NCBI GenBank assembly: GCA_965214015.1
Contig: CBDCAS010000019.1
Location: forward strand, 124,001 to 188,000
From: CBDCAS01 sp965214015
Lineage (GTDB): Bacteria > Pseudomonadota > Gammaproteobacteria > Coxiellales > Coxiellaceae
DNA: 64,000 nt
Reading direction: 5' to 3'
Made by a program: the position numbers and the translations under genes
The notes under the pieces: generated by a model
The model's input: only the letters and a program-made list of their open reading frames with translations
The model's database searches: none
What the model was told of the DNA's origin: nothing
Part shown: positions 26,901 through 36,067 of the stretch, piece by piece
How the letters are laid out: every line of letters begins with the position of its first letter
Position numbering within the stretch: position 1 is the first letter of the stretch

Positions 26901-28195
26901 TGCAATGTCGGCGCTCGATTAAGAAGAATTGGATGCTCACGAATAACTTCTGCCAAAATATCCCATACCTCAGGAATTTCAGACTCAACCATTTTCTTTG
27001 CTGCTTTAATCGTTGAGGCCAAACCACGACGTTGCAATTTGCTAAAAATAAATGGCTTAAACAACTCTAATGCCATCTTTTTCGGCAAACCACATTGGTG
27101 CAATTTTAGGGTTGGACCCACTACAATAACGGAACGACCCGAGTAATCAACTCGTTTACCTAATAGATTTTGACGAAAGCGCCCCTGCTTACCTTTAATC
27201 ATATCAGCCAATGATTTAAGGGGACGACGATTAGACCCTAAAATCGCACGACCTCGCCGCCCATTATCGAGTAAGGCATCAACTGCTTCTTGTAACATTC
27301 GCTTTTCATTACGAACAATAATATCTGGCGCACTAAGATCCAATAAACGTTTTAAACGATTATTACGATTAATAACACGGCGATACAGATCATTAAGATC
27401 AGAGGTTGCAAAACGACCCCCATCCAGTGGTACCAAGGGACGCAAATCAGGCGGCAATATTGGCAATACATTTAAAATCATCCACTCAGGTTTATTACTT
27501 GATTCTAAAAATGCCGTCATGACTTTAAGTCGTTTCGTGTATTTCTTAATTTTAGTTTCAGAAGAAGTTTGTGGAATTTCTTCACGAAGCCTTGCCACTT
27601 CTGCCTGTAAATCCAGCTCTTTTAGTAAATATTGAATTGCCTCAGCACCCATATGGGCTTCAAAATCATCACCATATTCTTCTAAGGAGTCTAAATAAGC
27701 TTCTTCAGAGAGTAGTTGCCCTTTTTCAAGAGGCGTCATACCTGGATCAACAACCACAAATGCCTCAAAATATAAAATACGCTCGATATCACGCAAGGTC
27801 ATATCCAGTAATAAACCAATACGAGAAGGTAATGATTTAAGGTACCAAATATGAGCCACAGGACAGGCCAATTCAACGTGCCCCATACGCTCACGACGTA
27901 CGCGCGCTAAAGTAACCTCAACACCGCATTTTTCACAAATAACACCACGATGCTTCAGTCGTTTGTATTTACCACAAAGACACTCATAATCTTTTACTGG
28001 ACCAAAGATTTTTGCACAAAACAGGCCATCACGCTCAGGCCTAAATGTACGGTAGTTAATTGTCTCTGGCTTTCTTACCTCACCAAAAGACCAAGAACGA
28101 ATTTCTTCTGGTGAGGCTAGTTTAATACGTAAAGCATCAAACTCTTCTGCTTGATTGCCATGAATCTTTTTGACTTGTCTTAGTAAATCTCTCAC
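23939..28195 (-). CDS. rpoC: RNA polymerase beta' subunit
   Basis: 1418 residues. Zinc-binding cysteines near the N-terminus in CLCGKYKRLKHRGVICEKCG; the catalytic magnesium motif NADFDGDQMAVH at about residue 458; the second zinc site CRTRYGLCSLCYGRD; and the bridge/trigger helix region with GEPGTQLTMRTFHIGG. C-terminal end is charged. Follows rpoB by 74 bases. Confidence 0.98.
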   Translation of the reverse strand: MRDLLRQVKKIHGNQAEEFDALRIKLASPEEIRSWSFGEVRKPETINYRTFRPERDGLFCAKIFGPVKDYECLCGKYKRLKHRGVICEKCGVEVTLARVRRERMGHVELACPVAHIWYLKSLPSRIGLLLDMTLRDIERILYFEAFVVVDPGMTPLEKGQLLSEEAYLDSLEEYGDDFEAHMGAEAIQYLLKELDLQAEVARLREEIPQTSSETKIKKYTKRLKVMTAFLESSNKPEWMILNVLPILPPDLRPLVPLDGGRFATSDLNDLYRRVINRNNRLKRLLDLSAPDIIVRNEKRMLQEAVDALLDNGRRGRAILGSNRRPLKSLADMIKGKQGRFRQNLLGKRVDYSGRSVIVVGPTLKLHQCGLPKKMALELFKPFIFSKLQRRGLASTIKAAKKMVESEIPEVWDILAEVIREHPILLNRAPTLHRLGLQAFEPVLVEGKAIQLHPLVCTAFNADFDGDQMAVHVPLTLEAQLEARCLMMSTNNVLHPANGEPVIVPTQDVILGLYYMTRERINAKGEGFIFSDVDEVSRAYENDMVELHARIKVRIDEVMLNAEGEKEKRRHLVETTVGRALLWEIVPEGLTYDLIDRPMTKKMVSKLLNICFRSLGTKETVIFADQLMYMGYRYATYSGVSIGVSDLEIPDGKQDIIAKADEEVREIEQQFASGLVTHGERYNKVIDIWSHTNDQVAKAMMEKISKEVIVSKEGNAVTQESFNSIYMMSDSGARGSAAQIRQLAGMRGLMAKPDGTIIETPITANFREGLTVLQYFISTHGARKGLADTALKTANSGYLTRRLVDVAQDLVVIEVDCGTEEGLEMKPHIEGGDVVEALRERVLGRVTAQPVLHPKTDEELIPFNTMLDEELVELLDRNSIDRVVVRSAITCRTRYGLCSLCYGRDLARGHMVNVGEAVGVVAAQSIGEPGTQLTMRTFHIGGAASRATAVNSIEVKTSGQVKLVNMKTVKNPSGKLVAVSRSGQLVVHDSQGSECEQYKVPYGAVIMIKDGMVVKAGQVVAQWDPHTHPIITEVTGRVKFIDLVEGSTMNRQTDELTGLTSIVVTVAKQRGSSGKELRPMLKLVDDEGNDIFLPGSKVPAQYFMPEGTIINQEDAATVAVGDVIARIPQETSKTRDITGGLPRVADLFEARKPKDAAILAEVSGIVSFGKDTKDKGRFIITAPDSSTYEQLIPKWRRVNVFEGETVEKGEVIADGAMDPHDILRLLGVTALSNYIVNEVQEVYRLQGVKINDKHIEVIVRQMMRKVLVTEAGDSECLAGEQAEYYDLLKQNDVLKKEDKIPAKFERLLLGITKASLATESFLSAASFQETTRVLTGASIAGKCDDLRGLKENIIVGRIIPAGTGFSYHAQRSDKRKIESHEVTEEEKVVMASEAEQALSEALKSSPMNDMVEKSEEKAK

Positions 28196-28269
28196 GCTTT
28201 ACTCTCCTAAAAAATTCGTCTTTTTACAACAAAACTTATCGATTAAAACGATCCTTCCACAGAATTACA

Positions 28270-31200
28270 CTACTCATCTTCTTCTAAAGCAATGTCTATA
28301 CCTAGTGAACGAATTTCTTTGATAAGCACATTAAAGGATTCTGGCATACCAGCCTCCATTCGATGATCACCATCCACAATGTTTTTATACATACGAGTAC
28401 GCCCATTAACATCATCAGATTTAACAGTAAGCATCTCCTGCAAGGTATAAGCTGCCCCATAAGCCTCCAGTGCCCATACTTCCATCTCACCAAAACGTTG
28501 CCCACCAAACTGCGCTTTACCACCCAATGGCTGCTGAGTCACTAAACTATAAGAGCCTGTAGAACGAGCATGCATTTTATCATCTATCAAGTGGTTGAGT
28601 TTTAACATATACATGTAGCCTACAGTCACTGGACGTTCAAAGGCTCTACCCGTGCGCCCATCATATAAAGTCACCTGACCTGACTCAGAGGTTAATCCCG
28701 CTAAATCAACCAAACGCTGCACCTCTTCCTCACTAGCACCATCAAACACAGGGGTTGCAATAGGTACTCCATCACTTAGGTTATGTGCTAATAGTCTCAC
28801 TTCCTCCTCTTCTAAAGTATCTAAATCCAATTTTTGCCCATAGCTAACATCATAGATTTGACTCAATTCATCACGAATGCTGCTCACTGAGGGGTCAGTA
28901 TCTAACATATGCTGGATCTTCGTACCTAAACCTTTTGCGGCCCAACCTAAATGAGTTTCTAAGATTTGACCGATATTCATACGAGAAGGTACACCTAAAG
29001 GATTCAATATAATATCTACAGGCGTGCCATCTTCCAGGTAAGGCATATCTTCAACTGCAACGACCTTTGAAATAACTCCTTTATTACCGTGACGACCCGC
29101 CATCTTGTCACCTGGCTGAATACGTCGCTTCACCGTCAGATACACTTTAATAATCTTAATAACACCTGGCGCTAAATCATCGCCTTGTGTTAATTTTTCT
29201 TTCGAGGCCTTCAACTTAGCATCACGCTCTTTATAAAGTAATTTATAGTGCGCCTGTATCGCCTCAACGCGTTGCGTCACCTGCTCGTCCTTTAGACGAA
29301 TTTCAAACCACTGCTCATGTGGCAAGTCAGATAAATAATCTTTAGTGATTTTTGATCCTGATTTTAATCGTGCAGGACCGCCTAGAGCTACTTTGTCTAA
29401 AATCAGTGCCTCGAAATCATAAAATAAAGCATCCTCACGAATACGTAGCTCATCATTTAAGTCTTTTTGTGCCTTCTCTAACTCTGCCGCTTCAACTTCT
29501 AAAGCACGTGCATCTTTTTTTACTCCCTCTCGTGTAAAGACACGAACATCAATAACAGTACCATTTGCTCCTGGTGGCACACGCAGCGAACTGTCTTTAA
29601 CATCAGAGGCTTTCTCACCAAAAATAGCACGGAGTAATTTTTCTTCTGGCGTGAGTTGAGTTTCTCCTTTTGGAGTCACCTTACCAACAAGAATATCACC
29701 TGGCTTCACTTCAGCACCCACATAAACAATACCAGACTCATCTAGTCGCGACAGTGCACTTTCACCGACATTAGGAATATCAGCAGTCACTTCTTCAGGC
29801 CCTAGCTTGGTATCACGCGCAACACAGGTCAACTCCTGAATATGAATCGTAGTAAAACGATCTTCTTCAACAAGGCGCTCTGAGATCAGAATGGAATCCT
29901 CAAAGTTGTAACCATTCCAAGGCATGAATGCAACCAACAAATTTTGACCCAAAGCCAATTCACCCAAGTCAGTTGATGGGCCATCAGCCAATACATCTCC
30001 TACTTCTACCACATCACCTGCTTGCACAATAGGACGTTGATTAATACAAGTATTTTGATTTGAACGCGTAAATTTAGTGAGATTGTAAATATCAACACCA
30101 ATACCTTCATCACTTTCATTTAAAGTATCTTTATTAAACCGTACGACGATGCGAGAAGCATCCACTGAATCAACAATACCTCTACGCTTTGCACTTACTG
30201 TAACACCAGAATCGACAGCAACAATTCGCTCCATGCCAGTACCCACCAGTGGTTTCTCTGGGCGCACGGTTGGAACTGCTTGACGCTGCATATTAGATCC
30301 CATCAACGCACGATTTGCATCATCATGCTCTAAGAAAGGAATTAATGAAGCTGCCACTGATACGATTTGTCGTGGCGATACATCCATATAATCAATTTTT
30401 TCAGGCTGGGTTAATGTAAATTCTCCCTTATAGCGACAAGAAATCAAATCATCAGTCAAACAACCAGCAGTATCTGTATTGGTATTGGCCTGAGCAATAT
30501 AAAAATTGCCTTCCTCAATGGCTGACAAATACTCAATGTCATCTGTAACCTTACCGTTAACCACCTTGCGATAAGGGCTTTCTAAGAAGCCGTAATTATT
30601 CGCTCGCGAAAAAACAGCTAATGAGTTGATTAAACCAATATTAGGACCTTCAGGGGTCTCAATGGGACAAAGACGACCATAATGCGTTGGGTGAACATCA
30701 CGAACCTCAAAACCAGCACGCTCGCGTGTTAAACCACCTGGGCCTAGTGCAGAAACACGACGCTTATGAGTCACTTCTGATAATGGATTATTCTGATCCA
30801 TAAACTGAGACAACTGGCTTGATCCAAAAAATTCCTTAATAGCTGCAGATACTGGTTTTGCATTAACTAGGTCTTGAGGCATTAAATTTTCAACATCTAC
30901 TAAACTTAAACGATCCTTTACGGCACGCTCAACACGTACTAAACCCACACGGAATTGATTTTCTGCCATTTCTCCAACACTGCGCACACGTCGATTACCT
31001 AAGTGATCAATATCATCAACTTCACCTCGACCATTGCGAATTTCTACTAATACTTTTAATACAGCCACAATATCTTCTTTTGTAAGCACAGAAGAGCCCG
31101 TAATACTGTCAATACCCACACGACGATTAAACTTCATTCGACCTACTAGAGATAAATCATAACGCTCTGGATTAAAGAACAAATTCTCAAACAATGCTTC

Positions 31201-32400
31201 AGCTGCTTCTTTGGTGGGCGGCTCACCTGGACGCATAATACGATAAATTTCAACCAGCGCTTCTAATTGATTCGTTGTAGAATCCAAGCGCAACGTATCA
31301 GAAATATAAGGACCACATTCAATTTCATTGATATAAAGTGTTTCTAATCGTGTGATGCCCGCTTCACGTAATACTGCGATTAATTCAGCTGTGATTTCAG
31401 TATTAGCATGAGCAATAACCTCACCAGACTCCTCATCAATAATTGCTTTAGCGACCACCTTACCTATTAAATATTCATCAGGAACAGTAACCTGCTCAAT
31501 ACCTGCTTTTTCAATCAAATTAATATGGCGTACTGAAATGCGACGATTTTGCTCAACAATTACCTTACCTTTACTATCTTTAATATCAGCAACAGCTAAC
31601 TCACCTCGTAAGCGGCTCGGCACAAGTTCTAAAACTAAAGCATCCTCACTAAGCTGAAATGAATTTGTCACATAGAACATATCTAAAATATCTTCTGTCG
31701 TATAGCCTAATGCACGCAAAATAATTGTTGCAGGTAATTTACGACGACGATCAATACGAACAAAAACAGTATCTTTAGGATCAAACTCAAAATCTAACCA
31801 GGAACCACGGTAGGGAATAATACGCGCAGAATAGAGCAACTTACCTGAAGAATGTGTTTTACCTTTATCATGCTCAAAGAAAACACCAGGAGAACGATGC
31901 AATTGAGACACAACAACCCGCTCTGTACCATTGATAACTAAGCTACCTGCTCCTGTCATCAAAGGGACTTCACCCATATAAACTTCTTGTTCCTTAATAT
32001 CTTTTACAACCGGATTTTTAGACGAAGATTCTTTATCATAAATAGTAAGGCGCATCTTCACTTTAAGTGGTGCTGCATAGGTTAAGCCACGTAACTTACA
32101 CTCTTCCACATCAAAAATAGTATCTCCCAAGCTATAACTCACATAATCTAGGTGAACATGGCCTGAAAAACTGACAATAGGAAATACAGAAGAAAAGGCA
32201 GCGTGTAACCCCATTGGTTTTCGTTTTTTTGGTTCCACATCAGCTTGCAAAAATTGTGCGTAAGAATCTAGCTGAATTGACAGCAAATAAGGTATTTTCA
32301 AAATTTCAGGTTTACTCTTACCTAAACGCAAGCGAACACGTCGCTTTTCAGAATTAGAAGTCACTACATAACGATTTACATTTTTTGTGCTACGAGCCAT
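28270..32400 (-). CDS. rpoB: RNA polymerase beta subunit
   Basis: 1376 residues. The rifampicin pocket is recognisable (FFGSSQLSQFMDQNNPLSEV then THKRRVSALGPGGL) and carries the usual sensitive-type residues. The C-terminal KLNHLIDDKMHARSTGSYSL and GGQRFGEMEVWALEAYGA segments are intact. It lies behind the attenuator at 32421-32454, as in E. coli. Confidence 0.98.
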   Translation of the reverse strand: MARSTKNVNRYVVTSNSEKRRVRLRLGKSKPEILKIPYLLSIQLDSYAQFLQADVEPKKRKPMGLHAAFSSVFPIVSFSGHVHLDYVSYSLGDTIFDVEECKLRGLTYAAPLKVKMRLTIYDKESSSKNPVVKDIKEQEVYMGEVPLMTGAGSLVINGTERVVVSQLHRSPGVFFEHDKGKTHSSGKLLYSARIIPYRGSWLDFEFDPKDTVFVRIDRRRKLPATIILRALGYTTEDILDMFYVTNSFQLSEDALVLELVPSRLRGELAVADIKDSKGKVIVEQNRRISVRHINLIEKAGIEQVTVPDEYLIGKVVAKAIIDEESGEVIAHANTEITAELIAVLREAGITRLETLYINEIECGPYISDTLRLDSTTNQLEALVEIYRIMRPGEPPTKEAAEALFENLFFNPERYDLSLVGRMKFNRRVGIDSITGSSVLTKEDIVAVLKVLVEIRNGRGEVDDIDHLGNRRVRSVGEMAENQFRVGLVRVERAVKDRLSLVDVENLMPQDLVNAKPVSAAIKEFFGSSQLSQFMDQNNPLSEVTHKRRVSALGPGGLTRERAGFEVRDVHPTHYGRLCPIETPEGPNIGLINSLAVFSRANNYGFLESPYRKVVNGKVTDDIEYLSAIEEGNFYIAQANTNTDTAGCLTDDLISCRYKGEFTLTQPEKIDYMDVSPRQIVSVAASLIPFLEHDDANRALMGSNMQRQAVPTVRPEKPLVGTGMERIVAVDSGVTVSAKRRGIVDSVDASRIVVRFNKDTLNESDEGIGVDIYNLTKFTRSNQNTCINQRPIVQAGDVVEVGDVLADGPSTDLGELALGQNLLVAFMPWNGYNFEDSILISERLVEEDRFTTIHIQELTCVARDTKLGPEEVTADIPNVGESALSRLDESGIVYVGAEVKPGDILVGKVTPKGETQLTPEEKLLRAIFGEKASDVKDSSLRVPPGANGTVIDVRVFTREGVKKDARALEVEAAELEKAQKDLNDELRIREDALFYDFEALILDKVALGGPARLKSGSKITKDYLSDLPHEQWFEIRLKDEQVTQRVEAIQAHYKLLYKERDAKLKASKEKLTQGDDLAPGVIKIIKVYLTVKRRIQPGDKMAGRHGNKGVISKVVAVEDMPYLEDGTPVDIILNPLGVPSRMNIGQILETHLGWAAKGLGTKIQHMLDTDPSVSSIRDELSQIYDVSYGQKLDLDTLEEEEVRLLAHNLSDGVPIATPVFDGASEEEVQRLVDLAGLTSESGQVTLYDGRTGRAFERPVTVGYMYMLKLNHLIDDKMHARSTGSYSLVTQQPLGGKAQFGGQRFGEMEVWALEAYGAAYTLQEMLTVKSDDVNGRTRMYKNIVDGDHRMEAGMPESFNVLIKEIRSLGIDIALEEDE

Positions 32401-32420
32401 ATTGCTGTGCCTCTTTTTTA

Positions 32421-32454
32421 TAAAAAAAATGAGTGGCGGATTGATCCACCACTC
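32421..32454 (-). terminator. Intrinsic attenuator between rplL and rpoB
   Basis: On the minus strand, an 11-base arm (plus 32444-32454) pairs with plus 32431-32441 across a two-base loop, with one G-T pair, followed by a run of eight T. This is the form of a rho-independent terminator within the rplKAJL-rpoBC transcript, where E. coli has its rpoB attenuator. Partial read-through is expected. Confidence 0.8.
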
Positions 32455-32469
32455 AATTAACTTCGTCGA

Positions 32470-32856
32470 TTACTCTAGTTCGACTGTTGCACCCGCTTCT
32501 TCAAGTTGCTTTTTAATTTCTGCTGATTCATCCTTGGAAATCCCTTCTTTAACCACAACAGGAGTTTTTTCCACCATATCTTTGGCTTCTTTTAAACCCA
32601 AACCTGTGATTGCACGAATCGCCTTAATAACACTGATCTTGTTAGATCCAAAGCTTTTCATCATCACATTAAACTCAGTTTTTTCCTCACTAGCGCCTGC
32701 ATCAGTGCCACCTGCTAGAGCTGGGCCTGCTACTGCTACTGCAGCAGCGGCAGAGACTCCAAATTTTTCTTCCATTGCACTCACGAGATCACAGATATCC
32801 ATGACACTCATATTAGCAACAGCTTCTAAAATATTTTCTTTATTTAATTCAGCCAT
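32470..32856 (-). CDS. rplL: 50S ribosomal protein L7/L12
   Basis: 128 residues from the ATG at 32856 (MAELNKENI). N-terminal dimer domain, alanine-rich hinge (AAAAVAVAGPALAGG) and C-terminal domain with GLGLKEAKDMVEKTP, the factor-binding stalk. Acidic, as expected. Lies 31 bases after rplJ. Confidence 0.97.
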   Translation of the reverse strand: MAELNKENILEAVANMSVMDICDLVSAMEEKFGVSAAAAVAVAGPALAGGTDAGASEEKTEFNVMMKSFGSNKISVIKAIRAITGLGLKEAKDMVEKTPVVVKEGISKDESAEIKKQLEEAGATVELE

Positions 32857-32887
32857 TTTTTTCTCCAAAAATTTACATAGTAAAATA

Positions 32888-33415
32888 TCAATTTTCTTGC
32901 TTTTGATCGCGCACTGCAGCCATAACTCTGACTAACTGAGCTACTGGTTCTTTTAAAGTACGTACAAACTGAGTTATCGGCGCTTGAATCATAGAAACCA
33001 GTTTTGCCAGCGCTTCTTCACGCGAAGGCAAGCAAGCAATGACCTCCAGTTGACTTGCTGCTAAAAGTGCACCTCCCATTGCAAGAGCACGGACTTCTAA
33101 AGCTTTATGCTTTTTTATAAAATCACGTAATACTCGAGCAGCAGCCCCTGGTTCTTCTACTGAAAACAGCAAAACAATCGGGCCATTCAATACTTCTTTT
33201 AAACAAGCAAACGCTGTTTTCTCCACAGCACGACGCGCTAGCGTATTACGATAAACACGCATCCTAACACCCGAATTACGGGCATGATAACGCAACTCCG
33301 TCATAGCAGAAACAGTTAAGCCACGATAATCAGCAGCGACAGCCGAAACAGCACTACTTGCTATTTCTGCTAACTCAGCAACTATTATTTTTTTATTTTT
33401 AAGTTTTAATGCCAC
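32888..33415 (-). CDS. rplJ: 50S ribosomal protein L10
   Basis: 175 residues with a GTG start behind GGAG. Typical N-terminal segment VAADYRGLTVSAMTELRYHA, then RNTLARRAVE. L10 holds the L7/L12 dimers and in E. coli represses its own operon by binding the leader, which here would be the 395-base gap upstream. Confidence 0.95.
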   Translation of the reverse strand: MALKLKNKKIIVAELAEIASSAVSAVAADYRGLTVSAMTELRYHARNSGVRMRVYRNTLARRAVEKTAFACLKEVLNGPIVLLFSVEEPGAAARVLRDFIKKHKALEVRALAMGGALLAASQLEVIACLPSREEALAKLVSMIQAPITQFVRTLKEPVAQLVRVMAAVRDQKQEN

Positions 33416-33810
33416 CGTTTATCTCCAAAATTAAGCAACTGCTCACTAAAATGAACTGAAAACTTGACTTACTTTTCCAATTCAATACAGCAGAGGCAAT
33501 CACTCACCCAACATGGTGCACGCTGAATTAAATATTCAATGCGATAACACCGTCTGCGCAGGCTGACATTGTACAATTTAAGCGATAATGTATTTCTTCA
33601 AGAAAGAAATACATTAGCACACCTACGGTCTTCGACGAAAAAACAACAAATAAAAGACATAAAGGGCACTTAGTTCAAAAAACTTGAAAAGCGACTTATG
33701 CCTTACTTTACTTAATGTTTTTATCGCGAAACTCTAAATCCTCGAAATATAACAAGGATTACAAACACTCCTTCATTTATTTCACCAAAACCCTAACTCT
33801 CATTGTTTTA
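33416..33810 (-). promoter_or_regulatory. rplJ leader with strong hairpin
   Basis: A 395-base gap between rplA and rplJ with no ORF. It holds a perfect 12-bp stem (33587-33598 with 33604-33615, 5-base loop). This is where the L10 leader and a second promoter are expected in gammaproteobacteria. No T run follows on the minus strand, so the hairpin is more likely a processing or regulatory structure than a terminator. I found no convincing -35/-10 pair. Confidence 0.5.
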
Positions 33811-34509
33811 CTAAATACTCAATGAGGCCAGATCTACCAAAATACCAGGACCCATCGTTGAAGAGATAACAAGTTTTTTCAAATAGCTACCTTTAGCAGA
33901 GGCTGGTTTTATTTTTTTTAAATCTAATAACAACACCTCAACGTTTTGTTGCAATGCACTATTATCAAAATTAACATTACCTACAGTACAATGAATAATA
34001 CCATTTTTATCAGTGCGATAACGCACACCAGAGCTCACATTTTTAATAGCCTCCTCAACGTCTGCTGATACTGTTCCTACCTTAGGATTTGGCATTAAAC
34101 CACAAGGGCCCAAAATCTGACCAAGTTGACCTACAATACGCATTGCATCTGGAGTAGCAATCACCACATCAAAATCAATTTTCTCTTTTTTCAGTTTTAT
34201 TCGCTCAGCAAGATCTTCAAAACCTACTACATCAGCACCTGCTGCTCTTGCCTTATCTGCATTTTCACCCTGTGCAAACACAGCAATTCGAACTGCTTTA
34301 CCAAGGCCATTTGGCAAAATAGTAGCCCCTCGAACAGTCTGATCTGATTTACGAACATCAACACCCAAACGAATCACCGCATCAACACGCTCTGTAAATT
34401 TCACAGTGGCACACTCTTTCACTAAATTGATTGCTTCTTCAAAGGGGTATTGTTTCGCTATTTCAACTTTTTGCCAAAATGCTTGACGTCTTTTCGAGAG
34501 TTTAGCCAT
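33811..34509 (-). CDS. rplA: 50S ribosomal protein L1
   Basis: 232 residues. FTERVDAVIRLGVDVRKSDQ, the LGPCGLMPNPKVGTVSAD signature and the C-terminal STMGPGILVDLASL identify L1, the mobile stalk that guides deacylated tRNA out of the E site and represses its own operon. Its start overlaps the rplK stop by one base. Confidence 0.98.
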   Translation of the reverse strand: MAKLSKRRQAFWQKVEIAKQYPFEEAINLVKECATVKFTERVDAVIRLGVDVRKSDQTVRGATILPNGLGKAVRIAVFAQGENADKARAAGADVVGFEDLAERIKLKKEKIDFDVVIATPDAMRIVGQLGQILGPCGLMPNPKVGTVSADVEEAIKNVSSGVRYRTDKNGIIHCTVGNVNFDNSALQQNVEVLLLDLKKIKPASAKGSYLKKLVISSTMGPGILVDLASLSI

Positions 34510-34946
34510 TACTCAATACCCTCCACTTCGATGCCCATATTACGTGCCGTTCCTGCAATAGTACGAATTGCAGCATCAAGATCGGCAGCAGTTAGGTCAG
34601 GTTGTTTAATCTTGGCAATTTCTTCTAGTTGTGATCGTGTTGCTGTCCCCACTTTATTAGTATTAGGTGCTGCACTTCCCTTACCTCCCCCTAATACAAT
34701 TTTCTTAAGCAAAAAAGCAGCAGGTGGTGTTTTCGTGACAAAAGTAAAACTACGATCAGCATACACTGTAATTTTAACAGGAATTGGCATTCCTTTTTCC
34801 ATGGATTGGGTCTGCGCATTAAATGCCTTACAAAATTCCATAATATTGACACCTTGTTGACCTAAAGCAGGACCGACAGGTGGACTTGGATTTGCTTCCC
34901 CTGCTTTAATCTGCAGATTGACATAACCTGAAATTTTCTTTGCCAT
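34509..34946 (-). CDS. rplK: 50S ribosomal protein L11
   Basis: 145 residues. N-terminal domain with IKAGEANPSPPVGPALGQQG and C-terminal RNA-binding domain with TIAGTARNMGIEVEG. It shapes the GTPase-associated centre and is needed for RelA activation in enterics. It starts 63 bases after nusG. Confidence 0.98.
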   Translation of the reverse strand: MAKKISGYVNLQIKAGEANPSPPVGPALGQQGVNIMEFCKAFNAQTQSMEKGMPIPVKITVYADRSFTFVTKTPPAAFLLKKIVLGGGKGSAAPNTNKVGTATRSQLEEIAKIKQPDLTAADLDAAIRTIAGTARNMGIEVEGIE

Positions 34947-35009
34947 AATAATATCCTCGTGGGTTCAATCACTTAAAAAAATTTAAGCTCCCCATAATTT
35001 AAGTAACTA

Positions 35010-35567
35010 CTAACTCTTTTCAACCTGGTTAAACTCTAGCTCAACCGGAGTTGCACGACCAAAAATAGACACTGAAACACGTAGACGATTTTTTTCATAG
35101 TTAACATCTTCAACGGTCCCATTAAAGTCAGCAAATGGTCCATCAATAACACGAACTACCTCACCAGGCTCAAACAAAACTTTTGGTTTAGGCTTATTTT
35201 CACCTTCTTCAACACGTCGTAAAATATGATCAGCCTCACGATCTGAAATCGGCGCAGGTCGCTCAGCAGTTCCCCCAATAAAACCTAAAACACGCGGTAC
35301 ACTGCGAATTAAGTGCCAAGTTTCATCATCCATTTCCATTTTAACTAATACGTAACCTGGAAAAAATTTACGCTCACTTTTACGCTTCTGCCCCCCTCGC
35401 ATTTCAACTACTTCTTCTGTCGGCACAATAATTTCATCAAAGCGTGTCTCAAAACCTTTGAGCTTAATACGTTCAGATAATGCACGAACAACATAATTTT
35501 CATAGCCAGAATAAGCATGAATTACATACCAACGTTTTTTCAATCTTTTCTCACTCTGCTCCAACAT
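35010..35567 (-). CDS. nusG: Transcription factor NusG
   Basis: 185 residues from the ATG at 35567 (MLEQSEKRLKKRWYVIHAYS); an ATG 9 bases earlier (35576) is equally possible and just clears the secE stop. NGN domain with GGQKRKSERKFFPGYVLV and the C-terminal KOW domain with FEPGEVVRVIDGPFADFNG. It couples polymerase to ribosome or Rho. Confidence 0.96.
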   Translation of the reverse strand: MLEQSEKRLKKRWYVIHAYSGYENYVVRALSERIKLKGFETRFDEIIVPTEEVVEMRGGQKRKSERKFFPGYVLVKMEMDDETWHLIRSVPRVLGFIGGTAERPAPISDREADHILRRVEEGENKPKPKVLFEPGEVVRVIDGPFADFNGTVEDVNYEKNRLRVSVSIFGRATPVELEFNQVEKS

Positions 35568-35581
35568 GACTTCCATTCTCT

Positions 35582-35962
35582 TTAAGCTGATAACGACTTC
35601 ACAATCCAGAAGAAAAGCGCATCTAAACCCCACAAAATAAGAGCCACAATAACCACCATCACAATCACTAACAAGGTCATCTGCATTGTTTCTTGTTTCG
35701 TTGGCCAAACTACTTTACGTAATTCAACACGCGCGCCTTTAACAAAGGCAAATATTGCCCGACCCTTTGCTGTTGCGCTAATCACAACAACAATCAAAGC
35801 AGACCATATAATACCGACTGCTGCACGAATTCCCCAAGCAATATGTGCAAAATAATTATTTGCATAAACAGCAAAAATAATGAGTAAAAAAACCAAAACC
35901 CATTTAAAAACATCATTTGATTTTTTCATATTTGTTTTTTGATTTGTACTCTCTCGACTCAT
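35582..35962 (-). CDS. secE: Protein translocase subunit SecE
   Basis: 126 residues from the ATG at 35962 (MSRESTNQK). It is the long three-helix SecE found in enteric-type gammaproteobacteria; the conserved hinge before the last helix reads GARVELRKVVWPTKQETMQ. It clamps SecY. It lies between tRNA-Trp and nusG. Confidence 0.96.
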   Translation of the reverse strand: MSRESTNQKTNMKKSNDVFKWVLVFLLIIFAVYANNYFAHIAWGIRAAVGIIWSALIVVVISATAKGRAIFAFVKGARVELRKVVWPTKQETMQMTLLVIVMVVIVALILWGLDALFFWIVKSLSA

Positions 35963-35980
35963 TATTAACCTTGTTACTAA

Positions 35981-36056
35981 TGGCAGGCCAGGAGGGAATC
36001 GAACCCACAACCTGCGGTTTTGGAGACCGCCACTCTGCCAATTGAGCTACTGGCCT
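35981..36056 (-). tRNA. trpT: tRNA-Trp (CCA)
   Basis: 76 bases read on the minus strand as a full cloverleaf with acceptor AGGCCAG/CTGGCCT, anticodon loop CTCCAAA and encoded CCA. It is in the same transcript as tuf and secE, an arrangement seen in several gammaproteobacteria. Confidence 0.96.
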
Positions 36057-36067
36057 TCAACTTCAAT

